Below are positions 7,842 to 15,911 of a DNA stretch of 64,000 bases, one piece after another. A program made the translations under genes and the position numbers. Under the pieces are notes generated by a model that saw only the letters and a program-made list of their open reading frames with translations, did no database searches and had not been told where the DNA came from. Within the stretch, counting starts at the first letter, position 1, and each line of letters opens with the position of its first letter. This stretch comes from Fimbriimonadia bacterium (GTDB taxonomy: Bacteria > Armatimonadota > Fimbriimonadia > Fimbriimonadales > GBS-DC), in assembly GCA_026129765.1 (NCBI GenBank), contig JAHCHP010000011.1:1-64000 (forward strand), in the 5' to 3' direction.

Positions 7842-9632
7842 TCATGAGCCGCCTCCGGGAATCGTCAGCGCAAGACCCGTATGGGGCTTGAGAACCACCG
7901 GTTCATTCGCAGGGACTGGATTGCCATCCCAATCGCGATAATCCCGCGTGGGCGTATAGGAAAACGTTAAGTTAGGAGTGGGGTTCACCAGCACGACTCC
8001 TTGTTCATATTCCCGGTAAAACAGTCCGCCTGTCTCCAGAGTTCCCTGAAGAATCTGGTAATCGCTGGTCGCGTTGCCCAGAGGTACATACACATCGGGA
8101 TGAGGCACAAACAGTTTCGTGCTGCCCGCAGGCGTGTCGTACATACGGAACCGCGTATTGGGATGCTGAGTGATCAGATAACTGGCAATCGCATACCGAC
8201 GCATCTGCTTGTCATCCGGGTCCGCGCAAACCACCACTAAAATACGTTTCGTGGGGTTTTCCGTGATGGCGCGCAGATCGGAACGCCAGCCATGATCGGT
8301 CCAATCGCCGCCCGGTTTCCCATAGGGACGATAAACAAATTTGTCGCCTGCCCGCCCCGTAAAAGCGCGCTCCAGCAAAAACCCGCTTAAATGCGGCAGC
8401 CAGCGATACCCAGGACCGGGATCACTGCCAGGATAGGTCAATAGCGCGCCCGAATTGCTGCCAATATTCACAATAACTCCCGCGCCATAGGTCTGCTGAA
8501 CCCGCGGCTGAAGGTATTCAATCAGGCTCTTGAGCGCGTCTGCCCAACTGTCTGCCGTCGGATAACGCGAAATACGGTTATACACGGGCAGGGTGAAATT
8601 ATCTAAGTAGACCCATTTCGGCATAAAACTACGTTCCACCAGCGATTGGATGCTTTCAAACATGCGCGCCTGCACCTGCGGGTTCGCGATGTCCATCAAA
8701 AATCGGTCGGGATAGGCTTCATTGTAATCGATTCTGCCATCAGGACGGCGCAAGAACCATTCTGTTTGACTCACAATCGCGTCATTATAACGATAGGCGT
8801 CCGCGTTATGTCTTGCCCAGTCGCCTTTGATGGTGAATATTGCGCTCATAGTTAAGGCAGATTCAAATCCGGGCTGGAAGTCGATGAGCGCTTTTTGCGA
8901 CGTGTAAGGTCCCAAGAACCCTGTGGACATCGGAACCTCTAAGAATCGCGTCCAATCGGCTTCACTCGTAATTGAGGTATGAATACGAATCGGGTTCGGC
9001 GGTTGGGGCGGCGGCGATACCAACACATCGGGGCGCAACAGTTTCACCTCATCGAACCAAAACTTGCCTGCCGACGCACCCTTGTCCAACTTCACTCGGA
9101 ACCGGAGCCGGAAATAGGGTCTGCCTGTCTGTCCCACTTCTACCGGCACATCCATTTGGACGGTCTGCCAGCCATCCGTGGGCGCACTCGATTCGGGCAG
9201 TAGATAGACGATGCGTTTGCCGGTCTCAGCAATCACATAATAAGAGGCGTTCTGGAAATCGCGCGCGCTGTAAGCGAATTGCACCCGTACCACGGTTCCC
9301 GCTTCAGGTTTATGCAGGTAGGTCGGTTGGAGAAGCCAATGCAGTCCGAATTCCCCCTTATCGCCTTCTGCACGGTTAAACTCCATGCGCTGGCTGCCCG
9401 TTCCTGCGTACTTGAAACCGCGGTCAATCGCAATCGTTGCGCCCGCTTTGGAGGCGAACTCCCGCATATCAAACAGCCAGCCATCCCCCAATTCGCGATT
9501 CGACTGGCTGATCTCGCATGCGCCGATCCCCGCTAAATAATCCAGAGGAACACCCCCCTGCGCATACGCCATGCCCGACACGCCAACATTCCAAGCCAAC
9601 CCCAAGGTGAGCGCCATCTGCCTTGTTCTCAT
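7842..9632 (-). CDS. Secreted glycoside-hydrolase-like protein (GHL-type TIM barrel)
   Basis: A 596-residue exported protein. Residues 1-26 are a signal peptide ending in AYAQ. A jelly-roll-like carbohydrate-binding region (about 35-210) contains FDEVKLLRPD, a usual end of such domains. The following region (about 215-520) has features of putative glycosidase TIM barrels (GHL families): a run of PDRFLMDIANP, then KWVYLDNF, a strand-end acidic motif, and VIVNIGSNSG. A short beta domain (about 525-590) resembles the C-terminal domain of many glycosidases. The enzyme class and sugar are not certain. The start chosen is the ATG at 9632; the frame is open to 9674, but a TATAAT box at 9639-9644 would place the transcript start at this ATG. 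Confidence 0.65.
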   Translation of the reverse strand: MRTRQMALTLGLAWNVGVSGMAYAQGGVPLDYLAGIGACEISQSNRELGDGWLFDMREFASKAGATIAIDRGFKYAGTGSQRMEFNRAEGDKGEFGLHWLLQPTYLHKPEAGTVVRVQFAYSARDFQNASYYVIAETGKRIVYLLPESSAPTDGWQTVQMDVPVEVGQTGRPYFRLRFRVKLDKGASAGKFWFDEVKLLRPDVLVSPPPQPPNPIRIHTSITSEADWTRFLEVPMSTGFLGPYTSQKALIDFQPGFESALTMSAIFTIKGDWARHNADAYRYNDAIVSQTEWFLRRPDGRIDYNEAYPDRFLMDIANPQVQARMFESIQSLVERSFMPKWVYLDNFTLPVYNRISRYPTADSWADALKSLIEYLQPRVQQTYGAGVIVNIGSNSGALLTYPGSDPGPGYRWLPHLSGFLLERAFTGRAGDKFVYRPYGKPGGDWTDHGWRSDLRAITENPTKRILVVVCADPDDKQMRRYAIASYLITQHPNTRFRMYDTPAGSTKLFVPHPDVYVPLGNATSDYQILQGTLETGGLFYREYEQGVVLVNPTPNLTFSYTPTRDYRDWDGNPVPANEPVVLKPHTGLALTIPGGGS

Positions 9633-9638
9633 ACCTCT

Positions 9639-9644
9639 ATTATA
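9639..9644 (-). promoter_or_regulatory. TATAAT -10 box, leaderless start of the glycosidase-like gene
   Basis: A perfect TATAAT on the minus strand ends 6 bases before the ATG at 9632, so the mRNA would begin at the start codon. There is no Shine-Dalgarno sequence. This box decides the start against the longer frame at 9674. Confidence 0.6.
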
Positions 9645-9701
9645 CCGCTGTTTTTCCGAATTGGGTCCATTCATAGAAATTCAACCGAAGAACAGAGGGG
9701 G

Positions 9702-9707
9702 TATACT
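9702..9707 (+). promoter_or_regulatory. TATACT -10 box just before der
   Basis: TATACT ends 9 bases before the ATG of der. The predicted transcript start lies 0-3 bases from the ATG and no ribosome binding site fits the gap, so translation is probably leaderless. Confidence 0.5.
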
Positions 9708-9716
9708 ACTATTATT

Positions 9717-11081
9717 ATGAACTCTCCGCAGCAGCGCGCTCCCGTGATCGCCATCGTCGGTCGCCCCAATGTCGGCAAATCGACCCTCTTCAACCGCTTA
9801 GTGGGCAAACGCTTAGCCATCATTGAAGACATGCCGGGCGTAACGCGAGACCGCTTGTATGCCGAAGCCGAATGGCAGGGACGCCCCTATGTCGTGATCG
9901 ACACTGGCGGCATCTTGTTTGGAGACGAGGACCCGCTGATTGAACAGGTTCGTGTACAAGCGCAGGTCGCAATGGAAGAGGCAGACCTGATTCTCTTCAT
10001 GGTGGACTCGCGCGATGGAGTCAACCCCGCCGATGAAGAGGTTGCAAACCTCTTGAGAAGAGGTAATAAGCCGGTCATCATGCTGGTCAACAAAGCCGAC
10101 ACCCCCAGCAAGTGGGAACTGGTTAGAGCAGAGTTTTTCAAACTGGGATTGGGCGAACCGTTTCCTATCTCTTCGGTGCATGGGCATGGAATAGCCGAGA
10201 TATTGGATTACGCTTTGGAAAAAACGCCGCCCGTTTTTGAAGAGATAGAACTACCCGACTCGGTGCGCGTCGCGATTGTGGGACGCCCGAATGTCGGCAA
10301 ATCCTCCCTGTTGAACGCGATTTTGGGCGAACCCCGCTCCATCGTCAGCGAGATTCCCGGCACAACCCGCGACGCGATCGATACCGCCTACCAGTGGAAA
10401 GGAAAATCCATGACCTTGGTCGATACCGCTGGTCTGAAACGCCCCGGCAAAGTGCAGCGTACCCTCGAATATTACGCGCAACTCCGAGCCGAGCGCGCCA
10501 TCGAACGCGCCGATGTCGCGTTGATCGTGATCGATGGTAAGGAAGGTTTGACCCACGGCGACAAACGTGTGGCTCAACATGCGCACGATGCCGGTAAATC
10601 GATGATTTGGGTGGTGAATAAATGGGACCTGATGGAGCCGCCCGATGGACTGCCCCGCAAACGCACCGTCCTCAAAAAAGAATTCGCGGCTGCGCTCCAT
10701 CAAGATATGCAAGCCTATGAACACGCGCCGCTTTGTTATGTGTCCGCGCTCAAAAAGACCGGTATCGCGCCCCTGCTGGAGACGGTATTCGAGGTGGCGG
10801 AATTTGGTTCGTTCCGAGTCGGCACCGGCGATTTAAACCGCCTGCTGCAAGAAGCGATCTATATGAGACCTTATTCGCGCAAGGGCAGAACGCTCAAAGT
10901 CTACTATGCGACGATGCCCCAAGTCAAACCGCCCACGGTGGTCATGTTCGTCAATGACCCCAATCTGCTGCACTTTTCGTACCAGCGTTATCTGGAGAAC
11001 CGCCTGCGCGCCCAATACCCCTACACCGGCACGCCCATCCGGTGGGTCGCAAAACATGCCCATGAAAAGGGTGACAAATAG
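9717..11081 (+). CDS. der: Ribosome assembly GTPase Der (EngA)
   Basis: A 454-residue GTPase with two tandem G domains and a KH-like C-terminal domain, needed for maturation of the large ribosomal subunit. The first G domain starts IAIVGRPNVGKSTLFN (residues 11-26) with DTGG and NKAD motifs. The second starts VAIVGRPNVGKSSLLN (about residue 184) with DTAGLK and NKWD. The C-terminal domain includes LKVYYATMPQVKPPT. The length is normal for the family. radA follows after 30 bases, so the two are probably cotranscribed. The start sits immediately after a TATACT box. Confidence 0.97.
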   Translation: MNSPQQRAPVIAIVGRPNVGKSTLFNRLVGKRLAIIEDMPGVTRDRLYAEAEWQGRPYVVIDTGGILFGDEDPLIEQVRVQAQVAMEEADLILFMVDSRDGVNPADEEVANLLRRGNKPVIMLVNKADTPSKWELVRAEFFKLGLGEPFPISSVHGHGIAEILDYALEKTPPVFEEIELPDSVRVAIVGRPNVGKSSLLNAILGEPRSIVSEIPGTTRDAIDTAYQWKGKSMTLVDTAGLKRPGKVQRTLEYYAQLRAERAIERADVALIVIDGKEGLTHGDKRVAQHAHDAGKSMIWVVNKWDLMEPPDGLPRKRTVLKKEFAAALHQDMQAYEHAPLCYVSALKKTGIAPLLETVFEVAEFGSFRVGTGDLNRLLQEAIYMRPYSRKGRTLKVYYATMPQVKPPTVVMFVNDPNLLHFSYQRYLENRLRAQYPYTGTPIRWVAKHAHEKGDK

Positions 11082-11111
11082 ACCGTTTCGCGTCCTAACT
11101 ATAGAAGAGCT

Positions 11112-12497
11112 ATGGCTAAAATTTCAACTCGGTATGTTTGTTCCCAGTGCGCCTATGCAACACCCAAATGGGTTGGCAAATGCCCTCATTGCGGCGCATG
11201 GGACACGTTTCAAGAAGAGGTCGTTCTCCCCAAAGAGTCTGCCTCTGCCAAATCGGGTCTCAAATCAGCCGTCCGCCCCAGCGTGGCAAAACACCTGACC
11301 GAAATAGAATCGCGCGATGAGCCGCGTCTGCCGACCCATATCGAAGAGTTCGACCGCGTGTTGGGCGGTGGTGTGGTCAAGGGTTCGATTGTGCTGGTGG
11401 GCGGTGAGCCGGGTGTGGGTAAAAGCACGCTGATGATGCAGGCTGCCGACGCGCTTGCCCGGAGTGGCAAAACCCTCTATGTTTCGGGCGAGGAGTCGGC
11501 GCGTCAGATCAAGCTGCGCGCAGACCGCTTGGGGATTCCAAAACAAGGCGCAGAACACACGGAACTGAAGCTCGCGATTGAGACAGAACTGGAAAATACA
11601 TTAGCCATCTTAGAAATAGAACAGCCCAAAGCCGCCATCATTGACTCGATTCAATCGCTCTATACCAGCGCGTTAGACTCCGCGCCCGGCTCCGTGACCC
11701 AGATTCGCGCCTGCGCCACCGCGCTTCAACGAATCGCGAAAGAACAAGAAATCGCGGTGCTGCTGGTGGGACATGTGACCAAAGAAGGCTCTATCGCCGG
11801 TCCGAAAGTGCTGGAGCATTTAGTGGATACGGTGCTATACTTTGAAGGCGACCTGCAAGGCGCGTTCCGAATCTTGCGCTCCACGAAAAACCGCTTCGGC
11901 TCCACCGACGAGGTGGGCGTCTTCGATATGCGCTCCGATGGGCTGATACCCGTGCCAAATCCCTCCGAATTGCTGCTTGCCGAACGCTCCGACAATGCGC
12001 CCGGTTCAGTCATCTTCCCCGCTTTAGAGGGCAGCCGCTCGCTGCTGATGGAGGTGCAAGCGCTCACAACCCCCTCCTTTTTGAACAGTCCCCGCCGGGT
12101 CATCACCGGACTGAGCTTCGACCGGACCAACCTCGTACTGGCAGTGATGGAAAAGCGGCTGGGCTTCCGAATGGCAACGCACGATGTGTTTGTCAATGTC
12201 GCGGGCGGTATGCGCGTGATGGAACCCGCTGCCGATTTAGCGATCTTAGTCGCGACCGCCTCCGTGATGCGCGATAAGTCTGTGCTGGAACATACGGTTG
12301 TCTTTGGCGAAGTGGGGTTGGCAGGTGAGGTGCGGGGAGTGCCAAGATTAGAAGCACGGCTGCGCGAAGCCGCTCGTATGGGGTTCCAGCGCGCGCTTGC
12401 GCCCAAAAGCAGCCTCCAAGCCGCGCGGGGAAAGCTGCCCCTGACCGTAATGCCGGTCAAACATGTCAAAGAAGCGATAGAAATCGCTTTGCAGTAA
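11112..12497 (+). CDS. radA: DNA repair protein RadA
   Basis: A 461-residue RecA-like ATPase and branch-migration helicase that processes recombination intermediates. The N-terminal C4 zinc finger is intact (CSQCAYATPKWVGKCPHC, residues 10-27). Walker A GGEPGVGKST lies near residue 97. The RadA signature KNRFG is near residue 260, and the Lon-protease-like C-terminal domain ends with the GEVGLAGEVR motif and MPVKHVKEA. The length is typical. It lies 30 bases behind der. A family A palindrome follows the stop codon at 12506. Confidence 0.97.
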   Translation: MAKISTRYVCSQCAYATPKWVGKCPHCGAWDTFQEEVVLPKESASAKSGLKSAVRPSVAKHLTEIESRDEPRLPTHIEEFDRVLGGGVVKGSIVLVGGEPGVGKSTLMMQAADALARSGKTLYVSGEESARQIKLRADRLGIPKQGAEHTELKLAIETELENTLAILEIEQPKAAIIDSIQSLYTSALDSAPGSVTQIRACATALQRIAKEQEIAVLLVGHVTKEGSIAGPKVLEHLVDTVLYFEGDLQGAFRILRSTKNRFGSTDEVGVFDMRSDGLIPVPNPSELLLAERSDNAPGSVIFPALEGSRSLLMEVQALTTPSFLNSPRRVITGLSFDRTNLVLAVMEKRLGFRMATHDVFVNVAGGMRVMEPAADLAILVATASVMRDKSVLEHTVVFGEVGLAGEVRGVPRLEARLREAARMGFQRALAPKSSLQAARGKLPLTVMPVKHVKEAIEIALQ

Positions 12498-12505
12498 CAG
12501 GCTCT

Positions 12506-12533
12506 GGTTCCTCTTGCCTGAAGGGGGAACCCT
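12506..12533. repeat. Palindromic repeat, family A
   Basis: GGTTCCTCTTGC and GGGGGAACC arms, 9 bases past the radA stop and between two convergent genes. It has no T-run, so it is a dispersed repeat rather than a typical terminator, although it could act as one. Confidence 0.6.
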
Positions 12534-12562
12534 CACAGCGGAGGTTGGTTCTAAAAATGACC

Positions 12563-14401
12563 TCACGCTCCCAAAATCCAGACTTCCATCGGGCACGCCT
12601 GGCGGTTATCCCACGCGTAATAGGGAATCGCCTTGACAGGGGTTGGACGCAGCGGTTCAGCATTCCGGTATAGCGCGTCGCCCTTCCATTCGGCAGCCAC
12701 CCTCCCCTCACCCAACAGCGTCACAACGCCGCCCAGCAGATGAGGCTCCCATTTCGGTTCTAATTTCGCATTCAACGGCAGCCGAATGCGCTCTAAAGGC
12801 GCGCGTTGATCCCGCTCTTCCAAACAGTACACCATAGGACCGCGCTGCAACGCGATACGCCCTTGATCCGCGGCGACTTCCGGGCGCGCTTCCCGCTTCG
12901 TCACCGGCATCGGCAAAGTCAATTCCACTTGATCGCCATCGCGCCATTCGCGCTTTATCACCAGATAACCGCGCTCCAGCAAGGCGCGAACCGCGCTGCC
13001 ATTCACTTTGACCGACGGCTTCGGACACCAGCCCGGCGCGCGCAGCCTCAACTCATAGGCGCGGGGCGAATCCGATTCAACGCGCAACAACACCTTTTCG
13101 CGCCATGGATAGTCGCTTTCCATTGTCCATCGCGCAGGCGCGCCTGCCGCTTCCGCATGGATAACGCACGACCCGTAATGATGAATCCAAACCGCCTGCT
13201 CCGAAACACCTGCGACATACTGGTTCAGCGAGGCAATCAAGCGACCAATATTGGGCGGGCAGCATGCGCAGGCATACCATTCGCGCCGGTGATGTTCGCC
13301 CCGGCTCGCTAAGGGATTCACATAGAAGAACATGTCTCCTCGCAAATTGATACCTGACAGAATCCCATTATAGAGTGCGAGTTCCATCGCATCGGCATAC
13401 TGCCCTTCGCCCGTCATCATCATCAGCCGGTAGCTCCATAAGTACAATGCAATCGACGCGCAGGTCTCTTGATATGCGCTCACGTTGGGCAGGTCATAAT
13501 CCGCTGTGAAACCCTCATTGTGAGCCGAATTGCCGATACCGCCTGTGATGTAAGCGCGCTTGTTCACCGTATTATGCCACATAAGGCGAGCCGCCTCCAA
13601 GAGGCTGCTATCATGGGTTTCCATCGCCAAATCCAACGCGCCCGCAATCAGGTAAGCGAATCGAACCGCATGTCCCACAGCCGTCGTATGATGGCGAATT
13701 GGCACATTATCCTGCCAGTAGGTTCCATCGTAATGCTCTAACTGGACTCCATGCTCACCCGCAAAAATTTTGCTCCCGCGTTTCTCCACCATGTGGCGCG
13801 CCAGTTCCAAATATCGCTTCTCCTTCGTCGCATGGTACAGCTTCATAAACGCGATTTCCGCCTCAGGATGACCGCAGTAACCGATACGTTTCCCTGCCCC
13901 ATCGCCAAACATCGAGTCGATATGATCGCTCCAGCGTCGAGCAATCTCCAAGAATCGAGTCTCGCCTGTTGCCTCATGATAAGCCACGGCTGCTTCCACC
14001 ATATGACCACCGCAGTAGATTTCATGCGCGTCCCGAAGATTGGTCCAGCGTTTGCCGGGCTGCGAGACCTGATAGAAAGAGTTCAGATACCCATCCGGCA
14101 TTTGCGCTTTCGCCAATGTCGCGATGATTGAATCCAGCTGTTTACGCAGGGGGTACTTGGGGTGATGGATCAGCGCATAGGAGGCTGCTTCCATGGCTTT
14201 ATAGAGGTCAGAATCCATATACAGTGGACCAGAGTAGCCCTCTTTCTTGCCTGCCGCGGCTAATTCCAGATTGCGTACATTGCCCGCTTTCTCCAACTGT
14301 TTGAACAGCGCAGGGAGGGTGGTTTTCCGGTTGGTTTCGGCGCGCTGCGCCCAAAAACCGCCCGTCCACCGGACGTTTTGAATGGAAATCGGTTGAATCA
14401 T
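12563..14401 (-). CDS. GH127 beta-L-arabinofuranosidase family protein (DUF1680)
   Basis: A 612-residue glycoside hydrolase of family GH127, whose characterised members release beta-L-arabinofuranose using a zinc-bound catalytic Cys. An (alpha/alpha)6 barrel spans about residues 10-410. The conserved EWYACACCPPN motif (near residue 372) supplies the paired Cys. GGHMVEAAVAYHEATG and CASIALYLWSYRLM match the family. A beta domain (about 420-610) ends the protein. No signal peptide is visible, so it should act in the cytoplasm on imported oligosaccharides. The ATG at 14401 has no good ribosome binding site and lies 25 bases downstream of the stop of the transposase-sigma fusion gene, which suggests cotranscription. 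Confidence 0.9.
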   Translation of the reverse strand: MIQPISIQNVRWTGGFWAQRAETNRKTTLPALFKQLEKAGNVRNLELAAAGKKEGYSGPLYMDSDLYKAMEAASYALIHHPKYPLRKQLDSIIATLAKAQMPDGYLNSFYQVSQPGKRWTNLRDAHEIYCGGHMVEAAVAYHEATGETRFLEIARRWSDHIDSMFGDGAGKRIGYCGHPEAEIAFMKLYHATKEKRYLELARHMVEKRGSKIFAGEHGVQLEHYDGTYWQDNVPIRHHTTAVGHAVRFAYLIAGALDLAMETHDSSLLEAARLMWHNTVNKRAYITGGIGNSAHNEGFTADYDLPNVSAYQETCASIALYLWSYRLMMMTGEGQYADAMELALYNGILSGINLRGDMFFYVNPLASRGEHHRREWYACACCPPNIGRLIASLNQYVAGVSEQAVWIHHYGSCVIHAEAAGAPARWTMESDYPWREKVLLRVESDSPRAYELRLRAPGWCPKPSVKVNGSAVRALLERGYLVIKREWRDGDQVELTLPMPVTKREARPEVAADQGRIALQRGPMVYCLEERDQRAPLERIRLPLNAKLEPKWEPHLLGGVVTLLGEGRVAAEWKGDALYRNAEPLRPTPVKAIPYYAWDNRQACPMEVWILGA

Positions 14402-14426
14402 GGTCGTTCAGAATGTTGCGTTTGTC

Positions 14427-15194
14427 TTAGGAAGCCGCCACGCGGGTGGGTTTCTTGCGCGTGACCAACTCCCGCAGTTTCTCGATGGCATCTGCCTCAA
14501 TCTGCTTCACTTCCTCTGCTTTCATGGTCAAAATAACCGCCACCTGCTCCAGAGGGCGGGCGCGTTCGCCTCGAAGTCCATACAACAGTGTCAGCACCTG
14601 CTGTTCGGTAGGGAGCAAGTGTTCCAACAGGCTCTCAACCAAGCGCGGGCTTAATGACTTCTTTTCCGCTTCTGCCAAAGGTTCCGTTTTCGGGGAGGGC
14701 GCGCCATTGACTGGTTTCTCCTCTGATTTTGCGTGGGGAGCGCTGCCTTTCTCAAACGAGCGCAACAACGGCTCGATCCCCTTCCAATGATAACTCTCCA
14801 CAAAATAGCCTTCCGCCCAGAGGGTGCGCTTACCTAATTGTGTCTCTAAGTCGGGAAAATGTTCAAACATTAAGCGGGCTGCGCCGCGTTTGATGTTACC
14901 AACCGTCTCGGAGGGCGCAGCAGTCGGCTTGACGCCCAGCACGATCTGCAACTGGTTCGGGCGCACCGAGCAACCCACCAGATCATACTCATAATGATCG
15001 CAAATCTCTTTCAGCAGCGAGGGCAATCGCTCCGCTAAAGCGTCTACCAAAATAGGCTGCCTCCCCTTTGTAAAAAATAGGAATGAATAATAGAGACGGT
15101 ATAAGCATGTGCCGCTGGTTCGAACCTCCGCGTAAGGGGACGGCTCCTCCTCACGCTTGTTCTTGCCATGTGGCTTATTGATCTCTGGTTCCAT
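14427..15194 (-). CDS. Dead IS200/Y1 transposase domain fused to sigma-70 region 4
   Basis: A 255-residue protein with two recognisable parts. Residues about 30-155 follow the fold order of IS200/IS605 TnpA and RAYT proteins: YRLYYSFLFFTKGRQPILV, then RPNQLQIVLGV, the IKRGAARLMFEHFP helix and LWAEGYFVES. The catalytic HUH pair (usually DHxH) is replaced by NQLQ near residues 79-82, and the nucleophilic Tyr of the last helix (usually QYIE) is replaced in RSFEKG. After a charged linker (about 156-185), residues about 188-245 match sigma-70 region 4: LLPTEQQVLTLLYGLRG, an LEQVAVIL helix and VKQIEADAIEKLREL. The frame is intact and there are no terminal repeats. I infer a domesticated DNA-binding regulator rather than a transposase. 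It is upstream of, and probably cotranscribed with, the GH127 gene. Confidence 0.8.
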   Translation of the reverse strand: MEPEINKPHGKNKREEEPSPYAEVRTSGTCLYRLYYSFLFFTKGRQPILVDALAERLPSLLKEICDHYEYDLVGCSVRPNQLQIVLGVKPTAAPSETVGNIKRGAARLMFEHFPDLETQLGKRTLWAEGYFVESYHWKGIEPLLRSFEKGSAPHAKSEEKPVNGAPSPKTEPLAEAEKKSLSPRLVESLLEHLLPTEQQVLTLLYGLRGERARPLEQVAVILTMKAEEVKQIEADAIEKLRELVTRKKPTRVAAS

Positions 15195-15315
15195 ACGCGC
15201 TATCTATCCCTCCACCTGCTTTGTGAAAGAGTCACTCTGCAAATCGTTCAGTCGCATCGCTGCTTGATGAATCATACCCGAAAAACGAAAATCTTTGAGA
15301 TTCCTATCTCATGCC

Positions 15316-15344
15316 TTGACAAACGCGACAGAATAGGGTACAAT
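15316..15344 (+). promoter_or_regulatory. Consensus sigma-70 promoter of nrdR-nrdJ
   Basis: TTGACA (15316-15321), a 17-base spacer and TACAAT (15339-15344). This is the best vegetative promoter in the window. Transcription should start near 15351, inside the palindrome at 15342-15373, giving a leader of about 70 bases. Confidence 0.75.
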
Positions 15345-15373
15345 CATTCGCCACAACATGTTGGGGAATGATT
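15342..15373. promoter_or_regulatory. Palindrome over the nrdR transcription start (candidate operator)
   Basis: AATCATTC (15342-15349) and GAATGATT (15366-15373) flank an inner CAACATGTTG palindrome (15354-15363); the two centres differ by one base. Its position over the -10 box and start site fits a repressor site. NrdR itself is the obvious candidate, but the sequence does not clearly match the known NrdR box, so the regulator is unproven. Confidence 0.5.
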
Positions 15374-15422
15374 CTATTTTGCCCCGACAGATGGTCAAAT
15401 TCTATACTATTGGGAGACATAG

Positions 15423-15911
15423 ATGCGATGTCCCTATTGCGCAGCGAACGAAGATCACGTCATCGATTCACGTCCCACTTATGATGGGAAAGCCATTCGG
15501 CGCAGGCGCGAGTGCCTCACATGCTCTCGTCGTTTTACCACTTTCGAGCGAATCGAGGAACGCCCGCTGATGGTCGTTAAAAAAGATGGCAGACGCGAGC
15601 CGTTCAGCATTGATAAGATTCAACAAGGAATCATGATTTCCTGTCGGAAACGCCCCGTCAGTATGCAAATTATCGAAAATGCGGTGGACGAGATCGAGAG
15701 AGAAATCTATAATCGGATGGAACCAGAAATCGATTCGGTAGAAATCGGTCCGATTGTGATGCAAAAACTGCTGCAAATCGACCCGGTCGCCTATGTGCGG
15801 TTCGCGTCGGTCTATCAGGAGTTCCAAGACCCGCAGCAGTTCGGGGAGATTGTCCACATGCTGACTCAACCCCCCAAACGAAAAAAACAACAGAAGGAGG
15901 CAGTAAAATGA
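15423..15911 (+). CDS. nrdR: Transcriptional repressor NrdR
   Basis: A 162-residue repressor of ribonucleotide reductase genes that senses ATP and dATP. The N-terminal zinc ribbon is complete (CPYC at residues 3-6 and CLTC near 31-34), followed by the basic segment RRRREC. The ATP-cone starts with VVKKDGRREPFSIDKI and includes VDEIEREI and YVRFASVYQEF. The length is normal. Its stop overlaps the nrdJ start by 4 bases (ATGA), so the two are translationally coupled and the regulator is made together with its target. Confidence 0.97.
   Translation: MRCPYCAANEDHVIDSRPTYDGKAIRRRRECLTCSRRFTTFERIEERPLMVVKKDGRREPFSIDKIQQGIMISCRKRPVSMQIIENAVDEIEREIYNRMEPEIDSVEIGPIVMQKLLQIDPVAYVRFASVYQEFQDPQQFGEIVHMLTQPPKRKKQQKEAVK

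Noticed and set aside
7717..7845. N-terminal extension of the secreted protein frame (6088-7716)
   Set aside because: It translates the family A and B repeats and has no signal peptide at its start; a clear signal peptide begins at 7716.
14427..15194. An active IS200/IS605-type insertion sequence
   Set aside because: The HUH His pair and the catalytic Tyr are absent, no flanking hairpin ends or orphan TnpB are seen, and a sigma region 4 domain is attached.
15195..15422. Cobalamin riboswitch upstream of the B12-dependent reductase
   Set aside because: No B12-box or conserved cobalamin aptamer core is present; the region has a plain promoter and a palindrome.
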